Shown: piece after piece, positions 1 to 7,985 of the stretch
How positions within the stretch are numbered: the first letter of the stretch is position 1
How the letters are laid out: each line of letters begins with the position of its first letter
Position numbers and translations under genes: made by a program
DNA from: Thiosocius sp963719025
Lineage (GTDB): Bacteria > Pseudomonadota > Gammaproteobacteria > Chromatiales > Chromatiaceae
Length of the DNA: 25,160 nucleotides
Direction: 5' to 3'
Assembly: GCA_963719025.1 (NCBI GenBank)
Contig: CAVRBK010000043.1
Location: forward strand, 1-25,160
The notes under the pieces: model-generated
What the model was told of the DNA's origin: nothing
Seen by the model: only the letters and a program-made list of their open reading frames with translations
The model's database searches: none

Positions 1-1
1 C

Positions 2-205
2 GTGGACCTGTACTTCAAGGTCGGCGAAGGCATGAAGACCGCACTGAAAAACAAGGACATCGGCCTTGCCATGTGGAAGGCCAAGCGCCTCGATCCCATG
101 GAGTTCTTCGGTGGTCACGCCGTCAAAGACCTGTCCGGGTTCCAGAAGGTCATTAAAAAGGCCCAGGAACTCGAAGAGGCCCGCATCGCCAAGCACGGCG
201 GATAA
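2..205 (+). CDS. hdrC: HdrC-like iron-sulfur subunit, C-terminal fragment
   Basis: Only the last 67 or so codons are present; the gene begins left of the window. The visible tail is helical and lysine-rich, and the segment LDPMEFFGGHAVKDLSGFQK resembles the conserved C-terminal part of heterodisulfide-reductase HdrC subunits, after their two 4Fe-4S motifs, which are off-window. It is followed 15 bases later by hdrB, the usual order for HdrC-HdrB pairs. HdrC passes electrons to the CCG subunit HdrB. In sulfur oxidisers this pair occurs either in the sHdr complex or as the replacement for QmoC in Qmo complexes that serve APS reductase. The fragment alone cannot decide between them. The identification depends largely on hdrB next door. 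Confidence 0.7.
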   Translation: MDLYFKVGEGMKTALKNKDIGLAMWKAKRLDPMEFFGGHAVKDLSGFQKVIKKAQELEEARIAKHGG

Positions 206-216
206 GAGGAGTACGT
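205..216 (+). promoter_or_regulatory. Ribosome binding site of hdrB
   Basis: AGAGGAG lies about ten bases before the ATG at 221, directly after the hdrC stop. It supports that start and translational coupling of hdrC and hdrB. Confidence 0.7.
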
Positions 217-220
217 ATCC

Positions 221-1123
221 ATGGCAACACGTGAATATTCTTTCTACCCCGGATGCTCCTCGCAAAAAGGCGCGTCCTCGTCCAACTACCTGGTCTCGGT
301 GCAGACCATGTGCGAAGAGCTGGACATCCAGCTCAACGAGATCCCGGACTGGAACTGCTGTTCGGCCTCGATCGGCTACGCCGGTGGCGGTGAACTGCCC
401 CGTCTGGCGCTGTCGGCACGCAACATCGCGCTGTCCGAGGAACACAACCCCGGTCAGGAGATCGTCGCCACCTGCGCCGCCTGCTGGCTCGCCACCCGCG
501 AGACCCAGGAGCGCCTGCAGCACGACGAGGGCCTGCTGGCCGAGACCAATCACGGCCCTGGCCGAAGCCGGCCTGACGCTGAAGAACGACGCCCCGATCA
601 AGCACATGGCCGAGGTCCTGATCGAGGACATCGGTTACGACGCGATCGGCGAGAAGGTCAAGAAGCCGCTCGAAGGCATCAAGATCGCCGGCTATGTCGG
701 CTGTCAGACCAATCGTCCGTTCGGTATCGCCGGCGAGAGCTACGAAAACCCGAAGTACCTGGACAAGCTGGTCGAGACCCTGGGTGCGGATTCTGTGCCC
801 GACTACGAGAAGAAGGTGCAATGCTGCGGCGGCGCGCTGGCCTTCTCCGAGCCGGAGAAATCACAGGAAATGATCAAGGGCATCATCGAGTCGGCCTATG
901 ACAACGGCGCCGACATGATCGTGACACCCTGCCCGGTGTGCCAGATGAACGTCGAGGTCTACCAGGACCAGATCAACGCCACGCAGCGGTACCAAGTTCA
1001 ACATGCCTGTGGTTTACTACGTCGACGCTGATGTAGGTGGCCTTTGGCCGCTCGGCCAAGGATGCCGCGCTGAATCAGCAGGTCATCAAGGCGAAGCCAC
1101 TGGAAGAGATCGCGAACAAGTAA
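221..1123 (+). CDS. hdrB: HdrB-like CCG-domain heterodisulfide reductase subunit (frameshifted)
   Basis: About 300 residues once the breaks are repaired, the usual HdrB length. Two CCG (cysteine-rich) domains are visible: YPGC, then WNCCS, then TCAAC in the N-terminal half, and GYVGC, then QCCGGA, then PCPVC in the C-terminal half. These cysteines bind the non-cubane 4Fe-4S clusters of HdrB-type thiol/disulfide redox subunits. The reading frame changes by one extra base near 553 and again near 985, and is further disturbed at about 1015-1036; afterwards it reads VAFGRSAKDAALNQQ to a TAA at 1121-1123. Both CCG motif sets survive repair, so I treat the breaks as sequence error. It is co-transcribed with hdrC and ends at a strong terminator. 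The role is electron transfer in sulfur oxidation, either sHdr or a Qmo-HdrCB complex working with the APS reductase at 8651-11167. Confidence 0.85.
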
Positions 1124-1143
1124 CCGTTCGCGTCGCCCCCAAC

Positions 1144-1174
1144 AAAACCCCGTCCACGTGACGGGGTTTTTTTT
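1144..1174 (+). terminator. Rho-independent terminator after hdrB
   Basis: Perfect 11-bp stem (AAAACCCCGTC pairing with GACGGGGTTTT) around a 5-base loop, running into eight T residues. It lies 20 bases after the hdrB stop. Confidence 0.9.
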
Positions 1175-1269
1175 GCCCGTCGCCGGACCCTCGGCCGCGC
1201 CGGAACAGCACGACTCAATCCTGTTTATAATCTTGCGTTGCGCTGGACCAGCTGACGAAACAAGCAAAC

Positions 1270-3510
1270 ATGGCGGCACCGCGGGACAACACTTCTGGCA
1301 CCGGCCTGGGCGCGACCACGACCAGCGCACTGCGGGACGCAATCGTCGGCCTGCTCGTTGGCGCGATAAGCCTGGTCGCATCGGTATCGGTGGCGGCATT
1401 GATTTTCAGCGGCCCCCTGTCACCCCACCTGGCCCGTGGCATCGGCATGGTGTTGATAACGGCCGTGGTCTCCGGCCTGCTGGTGGCGTTCAGCAGTTCC
1501 TGCGTGCGATCGATCGCCATCCCCCAGGATCGTATTGCACCGATTCTCGCGGTGATGGCCTCGGTGGCGGCAGCGGCCATGCCCCTGTCGGCCAGCGTCG
1601 AGGACACCTTCGTCACGATTGCGGTGATGATCGCACTCACGACCTCGCTGACCGGCCTGTTCCTGATTGGCATGGGCCTGTTCCGGGTCGGCGGGCTGAT
1701 CCGATTCCTGCCGTTTTCGGTGATCGGCGGCTTTCTGGCCGGTGCCGGCCTGCTGCTGGTCATCGGCGCCCTGCGCGTCACCGTCAATGCGCCGCTCGAC
1801 AGCGTCGACGCGGTCACGGCCCTGTTCGACCGCTCGCAGCTGGTGATGTGGCTGCCGGGCCTGGGGATCGCGGCCCTGTTGAGCCTGGCGGCACGCCATC
1901 GGCGCCAGTATCTGGCCCTGCCCCTGGCGATCCTGTTGTCGAGCATCCTCTTTTACGGGCTGGCGCTCACGGCCGGGCTGTCTCCGCAGGCGTTGCTGGA
2001 CGGCGGCTGGTTGCTCGGGCCATTCGATGACAACACGGGGCACAAGCTGAACCTGTTACTCGCGATTGACTGGAGTCGGGTGCACTGGGGTGCGGTGTTC
2101 AGCAATTTTGGCAACCAGGGCTCGGTGCTGGTGATCACCGGCATCTCCATCCTGCTCACCGTGAGCGCACTGGAGCTGTTGGCCCACCGCGATCTCGACG
2201 TGAATCGCGAGCTGCGCGTCTCGGGCATGGCCAACCTGGCCAGCGCGCTGAGTGGCGGCATGGTCGCTTTTCATTCACTCACCCTGTCCGGGTTGTCCAT
2301 GCGCCTCGGCGGCAAGAGCCGACTGGTCGGGCTGGTGGCCGCGCTGGTGTGCGCGGCCGGACTGTGGGCAGGACCGGAGCCTGTCGGCTACCTGCCGCGG
2401 CCGGTCATCGGCGGGCTGCTCGCCTACCTGGGTTTCACCTTCCTGCGCGAATGGCTGATCGATGCCTGGGCCAAACTGCCCAAGGCGGAGTACGCGATCA
2501 TCCCGCTGATCATGATCGCGATCGCGACGTCCGGATTCCTCAGCGGACTGGTCGTCGGGCTTGTCGCGGCGGTGATGCTGTTCGTCGTCAGCTACAGCCG
2601 GGTGGGCGTAGTGCGCCACGCGATGACGGGGGTCGATCGCAAGAGCACCGCCGAACGTCACCCGGAAGACGAGCGCCTGCTGCGTGCCCACGGCGAGGCC
2701 ATACAGGTGATGGTGTTGCACGGTTACCTGTTCTTTGGCACCACGCGCCACCTGCTGAGCGTGATCCAGGAGCGGACGAATGACAGCCGGCAGGAACCAC
2801 TCAGCTACGTGGTCCTGGATTTCCGTCATGTCTCGGGGGCGGACTCGTCGGCGGCACTCAGTTTTCTCAAGATCCACCAGTTGTCCGAACTTTGCGGATT
2901 CGAACTGGTTCTGACCGGCCTGAGTCCAGGCCTGAGACGACTCATCAGTGACAAGGGGTTTGTCGAGGCCGGCAAGGACATACTGCATTACTTCCCCGAC
3001 CTCGACCACGGCCTCGAATGGTGCGAGAACCGCCTGCTCGACCAACTGCCCGGACAGCCCCGTACCAACCAGTCCAGCATCCTGCAGCAGATCGCCGGGT
3101 GTATGCCCGATGCCGCGGCGCAGCAGACCTTTCTCTCGCATCTGCAAAGGCTCTCGGTACCGGAGAACTACGTGGTCGTGCAACAGGGCGACACCTCGAA
3201 CGACCTGTTCTTTGTCGAGGAGGGGGAGGTCTCCGTCTATCTGGATACCGGCAGGGAAGACCGGGTGCGGATCCGCCGGACAGAGGCCGGCACCATCATC
3301 GGCGAGCTCGGCTTCTACCTCAATTTACCGCGCTCGGCGTCGGCCATCACCGACCGGCCTGCGACGCTCTACCGGCTGTCGGCCGAGGCTTTGACGGCGA
3401 TGGAGACGCAGGCACCGGACGTTGCCATGGCCTTCCACCGATTCATGGCCAAGTTCTGTTCGCAGCGCCTGATCTACACCACCGAGACGCTCGAGGCGAT
3501 GGCCAGGTAA
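1270..3510 (+). CDS. SulP-family anion transporter with STAS and cyclic-nucleotide-binding domains
   Basis: 746 residues, intact. About residues 20-450 form a run of hydrophobic helices with the glycine-rich core typical of SulP (SLC26-like) permeases, for example GLIRFLPFSVIGGFLAGAGL. About residues 475-590 are a STAS domain (YVVLDFRHVSGADSSAALSF), which packs under the membrane domain in this family. About residues 627-735 are a cNMP-binding domain (VVQQGDTSNDLFFVEEGEVS ... IIGELGFYLNLPRSASA), with the phosphate-binding GELG...RSA segment in recognisable form. Substrates of this family include sulfate, bicarbonate and other anions; this one is not known. The cNMP domain suggests gating by cAMP or cGMP, or by a related ligand. 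The start is the first ATG after the hdrB terminator; no strong ribosome site is seen. A CHASE2-like remnant lies just downstream. Confidence 0.9.
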   Translation: MAAPRDNTSGTGLGATTTSALRDAIVGLLVGAISLVASVSVAALIFSGPLSPHLARGIGMVLITAVVSGLLVAFSSSCVRSIAIPQDRIAPILAVMASVAAAAMPLSASVEDTFVTIAVMIALTTSLTGLFLIGMGLFRVGGLIRFLPFSVIGGFLAGAGLLLVIGALRVTVNAPLDSVDAVTALFDRSQLVMWLPGLGIAALLSLAARHRRQYLALPLAILLSSILFYGLALTAGLSPQALLDGGWLLGPFDDNTGHKLNLLLAIDWSRVHWGAVFSNFGNQGSVLVITGISILLTVSALELLAHRDLDVNRELRVSGMANLASALSGGMVAFHSLTLSGLSMRLGGKSRLVGLVAALVCAAGLWAGPEPVGYLPRPVIGGLLAYLGFTFLREWLIDAWAKLPKAEYAIIPLIMIAIATSGFLSGLVVGLVAAVMLFVVSYSRVGVVRHAMTGVDRKSTAERHPEDERLLRAHGEAIQVMVLHGYLFFGTTRHLLSVIQERTNDSRQEPLSYVVLDFRHVSGADSSAALSFLKIHQLSELCGFELVLTGLSPGLRRLISDKGFVEAGKDILHYFPDLDHGLEWCENRLLDQLPGQPRTNQSSILQQIAGCMPDAAAQQTFLSHLQRLSVPENYVVVQQGDTSNDLFFVEEGEVSVYLDTGREDRVRIRRTEAGTIIGELGFYLNLPRSASAITDRPATLYRLSAEALTAMETQAPDVAMAFHRFMAKFCSQRLIYTTETLEAMAR

Positions 3511-3550
3511 GCAGGCCGATGGGGCCGCCGACGCACCGAGGAACACTATC

Positions 3551-3672
3551 AACGGTCACATCGTGCTGGTCGGGACCGGCGCCGCCGGGCTGAAAGACAT
3601 CCGCGCAATCCCCCTGTCGGCCTGCGAGCCGGGCGTGTCGATACATGCCCCGGCGCTGGAACAGGATCACGC
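3551..3672 (+). pseudogene. Fragment resembling the end of a CHASE2 sensor domain
   Basis: One frame reads GHIVLVGTGAAGLKDIRAIP and then PGVSIHAPALEQ. This matches, from memory of the family, the signature at the C-terminal end of CHASE2 extracytoplasmic sensor domains (roughly GKIVLVGTsAaGl.D.RaTP ... PGVEiHAn.l.q). CHASE2 normally sits in front of adenylate/guanylate cyclases or kinases, and no such partner, membrane helices or start codon follow here. About 40 residues are recognisable; after that the frame continues without family features to 3910. I infer a deletion remnant of a CHASE2 protein. It is notable because the gene before it has a cyclic-nucleotide-binding domain. It could be a chance match, but the two motifs fall at the correct spacing. 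Confidence 0.45.
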
Positions 3673-4140
3673 CCAGCAGGCGGAACATTGTGCATTGGCG
3701 CTCGACAAAACCGGCCAGGCCTTCGTCGAGCGCCGTTCAACTGCGACGCAGGCGTTCGGACAGGGGCCAGATGATCCCGGCCAAGCCGTTGGAAACGATT
3801 GCGAACACCTGAGGGGGCCCCGCCTTCCAGCCAAACACTGTCCTTGTGGCGAGTTTTTCCCACGAAAAAATCGCCCGCCGCAGGCAACCTGCAACGAATG
3901 GTCCGGGTAGCTGAAACCACCGCCCGCAATCTGGTGGCGCGATGTCTTTGCAACAGCCTGATCGTGGGCATCACGTGCGAAAAAGTGCAGAACAGGTGCC
4001 GTATAACTGCGCCGGACGAACCCCTTGTCAGTGACGGTACCGACCGCCTGCATACGATAGTAAATGCCCTTGGCCGTACGCTAACTGGCCTCGATCCGGA
4101 AGCCGTCTCGGCCAGCGAATAAAAGGATTTTTTTGATCTC
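3673..4140. other. Gene-poor stretch, probably decayed sequence
   Basis: Several overlapping short frames exist on both strands (up to about 140 codons), but none has a signal peptide, recognised domain, ribosome site or consistent coding character. Base composition falls toward AT near the right end, where the promoter region of the next gene begins. Read together with the CHASE2-like fragment, it looks like the remains of one or more lost genes. Confidence 0.4.
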
Positions 4141-4166
4141 GCGCAAACACGCGTGCGACCGACTGG

Positions 4167-4196
4167 TTGAACATAATATTCACAAACACTGATATA
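4167..4196 (+). promoter_or_regulatory. Candidate sigma-70 promoter of the sulfur-globule-like gene
   Basis: TTGAAC (4167-4172), an 18-base AT-rich spacer, then GATATA (4191-4196), 24 bases before the ATG at 4220. The ribosome site AAGGAGAG lies at 4208-4215. Plausible but not tested. Confidence 0.45.
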
Positions 4197-4219
4197 GGTG
4201 GCTTATTAAGGAGAGCGCC

Positions 4220-4600
4220 ATGAAAAAACTGACTCTTTCGATGCTGGCGGCGCTGCTGATTTCAGCGGCCGGCAGTGCAACTGCCTTCTGGGGCAACAAT
4301 GGCTGGGGCGGCGGCTGGAATCCCTACGACCCGTGGGATCCGCGTTACTGGGCCGAAGAGTTTTTCGGCGGTAACGGCTGGGGCGGCGGCTATGGTGGCC
4401 CGTGGGGTGGCTACGGTGGCCCGTGGGGCGGTTACGGCGGTCCGGGCTACTATGGCGGCCCGTGGGGTGGCGGCTACCCGTATTACGGTGGCGGTTACAT
4501 GCCGGGCTACAGTGGCTGGGGTTATGCACCTTATGCAGCATTGCCCGCGCAGACTACGAGCAAGCCGAAAGCCAAGGCTAAGGCCAACAGCAACAGCTAA
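4220..4600 (+). CDS. Sulfur-globule-type structural protein, Gly/Trp/Tyr-rich, exported
   Basis: 126 residues. The N-terminus is a classical Sec signal peptide (MKKLTLSMLAALLISAAGSA), probably cleaved after ATA at residue 22, so the mature protein would begin FWGNNGWGG. Residues about 48-100 are low-complexity repeats of the type GGPWGGYGGPWGGYGGP, rich in glycine, tryptophan, proline and tyrosine. The C-terminus is a lysine/alanine tail. Small Sec-exported Gly/aromatic-rich proteins whose mature form starts near FWG are typical of the sulfur globule proteins (Sgp) that coat periplasmic sulfur deposits in Chromatiaceae and relatives. The sulfur-oxidation context (aprBA, hdrCB) supports this. 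It has its own strong ribosome site and a terminator, so it is likely monocistronic and highly expressed. Alternatively it is another structural glycine-rich surface protein. Confidence 0.72.
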   Translation: MKKLTLSMLAALLISAAGSATAFWGNNGWGGGWNPYDPWDPRYWAEEFFGGNGWGGGYGGPWGGYGGPWGGYGGPGYYGGPWGGGYPYYGGGYMPGYSGWGYAPYAALPAQTTSKPKAKAKANSNS

Positions 4601-4626
4601 GTTGGCATAGAGCTAAGTTGGCATAG
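4595..4626 (+). repeat. Perfect 16-bp tandem duplication across the stop codon
   Basis: AGCTAAGTTGGCATAG occurs twice back to back (4595-4610 and 4611-4626). The first copy contains the TAA stop of the sulfur-globule-like gene and the second lies in the 3' untranslated region. Confidence 0.95.
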
Positions 4627-4637
4627 CTTGGGGCGAT

Positions 4638-4666
4638 AAACCCGCGGCCCTTGCCGCGGGTTTTTT
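4638..4666 (+). terminator. Rho-independent terminator after the sulfur-globule-like gene
   Basis: An 11-bp perfect stem (AAACCCGCGGC with GCCGCGGGTTT) around a 4-base loop, ending in a run of T residues to 4666. Confidence 0.9.
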
Positions 4667-4752
4667 GCTTGACGGCACCCGGCCATTGCCCGATCCGCCC
4701 AGCGCAAGCAACATACGCCGGGTTAACACCCCCGCGGCATACAGGATCAGGT

Positions 4753-5049
4753 ATGGATGACGTTGTCGTCTGGATCATCATCATCGGTTTCTACGCGCCG
4801 CTGCACTACCTGTTGCCGGTACTCGTGCTGTTCATTACCGGCAAAGAAACCGAGGCCGAGCGCCGGCAGTTGATTCGGCGGGCCCTGATCGACTCGAGCT
4901 GGTCTATCATGCTGGCATTTTTGATCGTGATCTATCTGGCGCGGACCGGGCAGCTGTCGCTGGCCATGCTGGTGCTGTTGCTGTCGATGCTGCTGCCCTT
5001 CATTCGCATCTGGCGCCATCGGCGCGAGATCACCCGGGATGTGGCCTGA
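4753..5049 (+). CDS. Small hydrophobic membrane protein, function unknown
   Basis: 98 residues starting MDDVVVWIIIIGFYAPLHYL. Three hydrophobic segments can be seen (about residues 4-32, 51-66 and 69-85), separated by a charged stretch (GKETEAERRQLIRRA), and the C-terminus is basic. The frame is open further upstream, but the ATG at 4753 is chosen because the preceding codons fall over and beyond the 4638-4666 terminator and look non-coding; an AGGATCAGG element lies just before it. I recognise no family. It is convergent with the cysteine-cluster gene on the other strand, and the two share a hairpin between them. Confidence 0.65.
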   Translation: MDDVVVWIIIIGFYAPLHYLLPVLVLFITGKETEAERRQLIRRALIDSSWSIMLAFLIVIYLARTGQLSLAMLVLLLSMLLPFIRIWRHRREITRDVA

Positions 5050-5085
5050 CGCTACCGGGCGGCTGATCCGATCAGCGATAGCGGG

Positions 5086-5112
5086 CAAAAAGAAACGCGC
5101 CGAAGCGCGTTT
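5086..5112 (-). terminator. Terminator of the YkgJ-type gene
   Basis: On the minus strand, AAACGCGC, a TTCG tetraloop, then GCGCGTTT followed by CTTTTT. The 8-bp stem with a stable UUCG-type loop and U-tract lies about 30 bases after the minus-strand stop at 5142. It may also stop the converging plus-strand transcript. Confidence 0.8.
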
Positions 5113-5141
5113 CCCGTCCAACCGGTTGGTCGACAGCCGGA

Positions 5142-6062
5142 TCAATTATCGGAGCAACCGCCGGTGGTATCGTCGCGCATCTGCGCTTCGGACTTGACGT
5201 TGCGCGCCTCGATCTCGGCGTTGGCCCGCGCCTCCCACACCTCTTTACGCTCTTCGACACGCTTTTCCCAGGCACCGCTTTTTTCCGGGATGGTCTTCTC
5301 ACCAAACAGCGCCTGGCGCATCAGGCGATTGCCCAGCTTCATCAGCGCGATATCGTCCTCCGCCACCTCGGCGTAGGTCTCCTCCGGCAGATCGTAGGTA
5401 ACCTTGAAGTTGTCGCTCATCACGAAGCGGCGCAGCATGTCGAAGTTGAACGAAGCCATGAAGAACAACTGCAGGCTCATCTCGTTCGGCTTGCCGACCC
5501 CGGGGCCGCCAGATTTCTTCTTCAGGATCAGCTCGTACCAGGAACGGTTGAATTCATCGTACTCGGCGACGCCCTGCTCCTTGCGATAGTCGCGCAGGGT
5601 AATTTCACGCGGCTCCTCGTGTCCCTTGCAGTGCGCCTCCTTGACCAACGAATATTGCTGCTTGGACTCGTAGGTATCCTTTTCGCGCATGCTCAGCAGC
5701 GCCACCGGGTAGTAACGGCAGACCGTCGGGCGGTCTTCATAGACGCCACAGCCATTGTCACCATCCAGGAAAAGGCAGGCACCGCTGTCGTCGGTGCGCA
5801 TCTTGATCGCCGGTGTGCCATCGGCGTCGAGTTGGAACGGCACCGTATGCTGGCCGAGGAACTCTTCCGAGTTCATCCCCAGTCGCTTCTGCAGACGTAT
5901 CACATCATACGGGGCCAGGGTGACATCCGCGTGCTTGCAGCAGGCATTGAAGCAGGAAATCTCTTTGTGGCAGCGGAACTGTATGACACTGTCTTCGGTC
6001 AGCAGGGCGGGCACGGCCGGACTGTCGAATTGATCCGGAATATCGAATTTTTCGTCACTCAT
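5142..6062 (-). CDS. YkgJ-family cysteine-cluster protein (CxxxxxC / CC type)
   Basis: 306 residues. The N-terminal two thirds carry the conserved cysteine pattern of the YkgJ/UPF0153 family: C31, C37, C41, C42, then C96, C105, C115 (with the typical DRPTVCRYYP) and C145. These are believed to bind a metal or Fe-S cluster. The rest is helical and highly charged, with one further pair of features at the end (GGCSDN). The ATG at 6062 is chosen because GAGGAAG precedes it, whereas the longer frame to 6140 begins with a basic, non-conserved stretch. It is longer than the small (about 100-residue) members of the family. The substrate is unknown. It is transcribed alone: its upstream neighbour is the channel gene on the same strand, 160 bases away. 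Confidence 0.8.
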   Translation of the reverse strand: MSDEKFDIPDQFDSPAVPALLTEDSVIQFRCHKEISCFNACCKHADVTLAPYDVIRLQKRLGMNSEEFLGQHTVPFQLDADGTPAIKMRTDDSGACLFLDGDNGCGVYEDRPTVCRYYPVALLSMREKDTYESKQQYSLVKEAHCKGHEEPREITLRDYRKEQGVAEYDEFNRSWYELILKKKSGGPGVGKPNEMSLQLFFMASFNFDMLRRFVMSDNFKVTYDLPEETYAEVAEDDIALMKLGNRLMRQALFGEKTIPEKSGAWEKRVEERKEVWEARANAEIEARNVKSEAQMRDDTTGGCSDN

Positions 6063-6223
6063 GGAAGCTTCCTCGGCGCGGCGAGCTGCCGCGTTGACTG
6101 GTCTGCGCCGAGTACGGTAGCGCATGACCGAAATTCGCAAAGGCCGGGGATTATAAGGTTTTTCTGATTTTCGTGCTCGTTTGCCGGCGGCGCGCCTGGG
6201 TCAGGCCTGTTTCCGGCACCACG

Positions 6224-7976
6224 TCAGGCCCCGCCAGACCCGGTATCGCCCCGCAACGCCAGCGTCGCCGCACGCCGCCTGTACAACCACTGAAACACCC
6301 AGCCACGCGGCGCGTGTTCGCCGGTGGCGAGAAAATGCAGGGTGTAGGGATTGCGCACGTTCGCATACAGCAGCTTGCGCGCGCGGCGCGATCCGCACAG
6401 CAACACCATGTCGTCTTGCTGCAGCAGAAAATCCGCCCCGGGGAGCATGAACTGCTCACCGCCCCGGGTCACCACGAGCGCCAGCGCATCCAGCGACGAT
6501 GCGCGGTCGGCCGGGTCGCGCAACACGTCGCGCAGGCGGACCGTGTTCGCCTCGCGCCGGCAACCTGGCAAAACACAGTGTAATTCGCCCATCTGCTCGG
6601 TCCATATCAGCGGCCTCCCCTGCGGCAGCCGTTGTTGCGATCGGCGCGCCAGATCCTTGACCTTGATGAGTCCATCGCCGTGCAGGTGACGCAGCAGGTC
6701 ACCGAGCGAGGGCATCAGCAGGAACAACAGGATATGCCGCGCAAGCACCAGGCTGGGTTGCATGATCAGGTTGGCTGCCGCCGCGTTGAACGCGAGTTCG
6801 TTCTCGTGGCGGTTCTGCCGCACCACCAGGAAGGCATCCGGGTTGATGGTGCGTGCACTCAGCAGTATCCGCAGGTTTTCCTCGTCGTTATTGGTTCCGG
6901 CGACCAGTCCGACCGCCGAGGCCAGATTGGCGTCGGCCAGCGTCTTGCGGCTGACGTGGCCACGGATCCGCTTGGTCCCGCCGTCCACGGTGTTGACTGC
7001 CGCATCGATGATCGGCAAATTCACCGCTGTGCGCGCGCAATGTCTCATGCAAGGCCCGCCCCATGCGGCCATAGCCACACAGCACCCAGTCGCCACGCGG
7101 CGGCCGTATCGGTGTTTCCAGGTCCGCGCCATCGTCACCAACCAGCCAGTCCTCCCACGCGCGCAGCGTCGGGGTATAGATGGCGGCATTCAGTTGCTGG
7201 GCGAATATCTCGAACGGACTGATCAGGGCCACCTCGCCAACGGTGGCGAGCAGTTCCCGGTGATCGGCGTCGGTATCGCGGCAGATGATGCGCAGCCCCG
7301 GGTTGAGAAAGCGCGTCATCACCGCAATCTTCAGATTCACCTCGTCGCTACCGGTCAGCACCACGATGGCACGGCATTGGGGATGCTGGACCCCGGCATC
7401 CAGAAGATGGCGCGGAATGCTCGCGTCGGCACACAGGCCCGGCATCGGCACCCGGTAGTCGCGCAGGCGCAGCGCCTTTATCCGTTCGGTATCCGCGTCG
7501 AGCACGGCCGCGCGGATCATCTGGTCGCTCAGGCCCCGGGCCAGCAGGCTGCCGGTGTCGCCGAACCCGCACAGGATGAAAAACGGCTCGCTGATACGAC
7601 TCACGCTGCGCGCAAACCGGCGCTCGGCAATGGCCCGCAACAGCTCCGGGTGCAGGGCAAGGCGGATGATCGAACTGATCGCATACAGCCAGGCCACCAC
7701 ACCGGTATACAGGCAGACCGTGGCCCACAGCCGCTGCTCGTCGGTGAACTGGTGCGGGATCTCGCCGAAACCGGTCGTGGTCGCGGTGTAGGTGAAGAAG
7801 TAGAAGGCGTGAAACAGGTTCATCTTGGCCGGGTTGCCGTCGGTGTCCAGACCCGGCATCAGGGCCATGCCGCTGATACCGATGGCATAGACGAACAGCA
7901 GGACCAGGATCGGCCCACGCATCAATTGCAGCACAATGGCCGCTACGCGATCCAGATCTGACGTGGCCGATGACAA
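6224..7976 (-). CDS. Potassium channel with two RCK (TrkA-N) domains (one frameshift)
   Basis: About 583 residues after repair. Residues 22-40 and 83-105 are transmembrane helices flanking a pore loop with TTTGFGEI at 66-73, a K+ selectivity filter of the GFG type. A first Rossmann/RCK domain begins at FFILCGFGDTGS (about 132) and a second at WVLCGYGRMGRAL (about 297). TrkA-C-like sequence follows, with the segment MLPGADFLLQQDDMVLLCG near the end. The frame breaks at about 7030, where one extra base lies in a CGCGCGCAC tract; removing it joins LRA to TAVNLPIIDAA and restores the second RCK domain. The product is an inner-membrane ligand-gated K+ channel. It starts 9 bases after the stop of the small membrane-protein gene upstream, so the two are co-transcribed. 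Confidence 0.85.
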
Positions 7977-7985
7977 GGTACCTGC

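Noticed and set aside
3667..4053. Minus-strand frames of about 130-140 codons in the gene-poor stretch
   Set aside because: No start signal, domain or consistent composition; the only recognisable signal there is the CHASE2-like fragment on the plus strand.
4360..4500. Regular GGPWGGY-coding repeats as a possible CRISPR or DNA-level repeat
   Set aside because: The periodicity is that of codons for a low-complexity exported protein, with no spacers.
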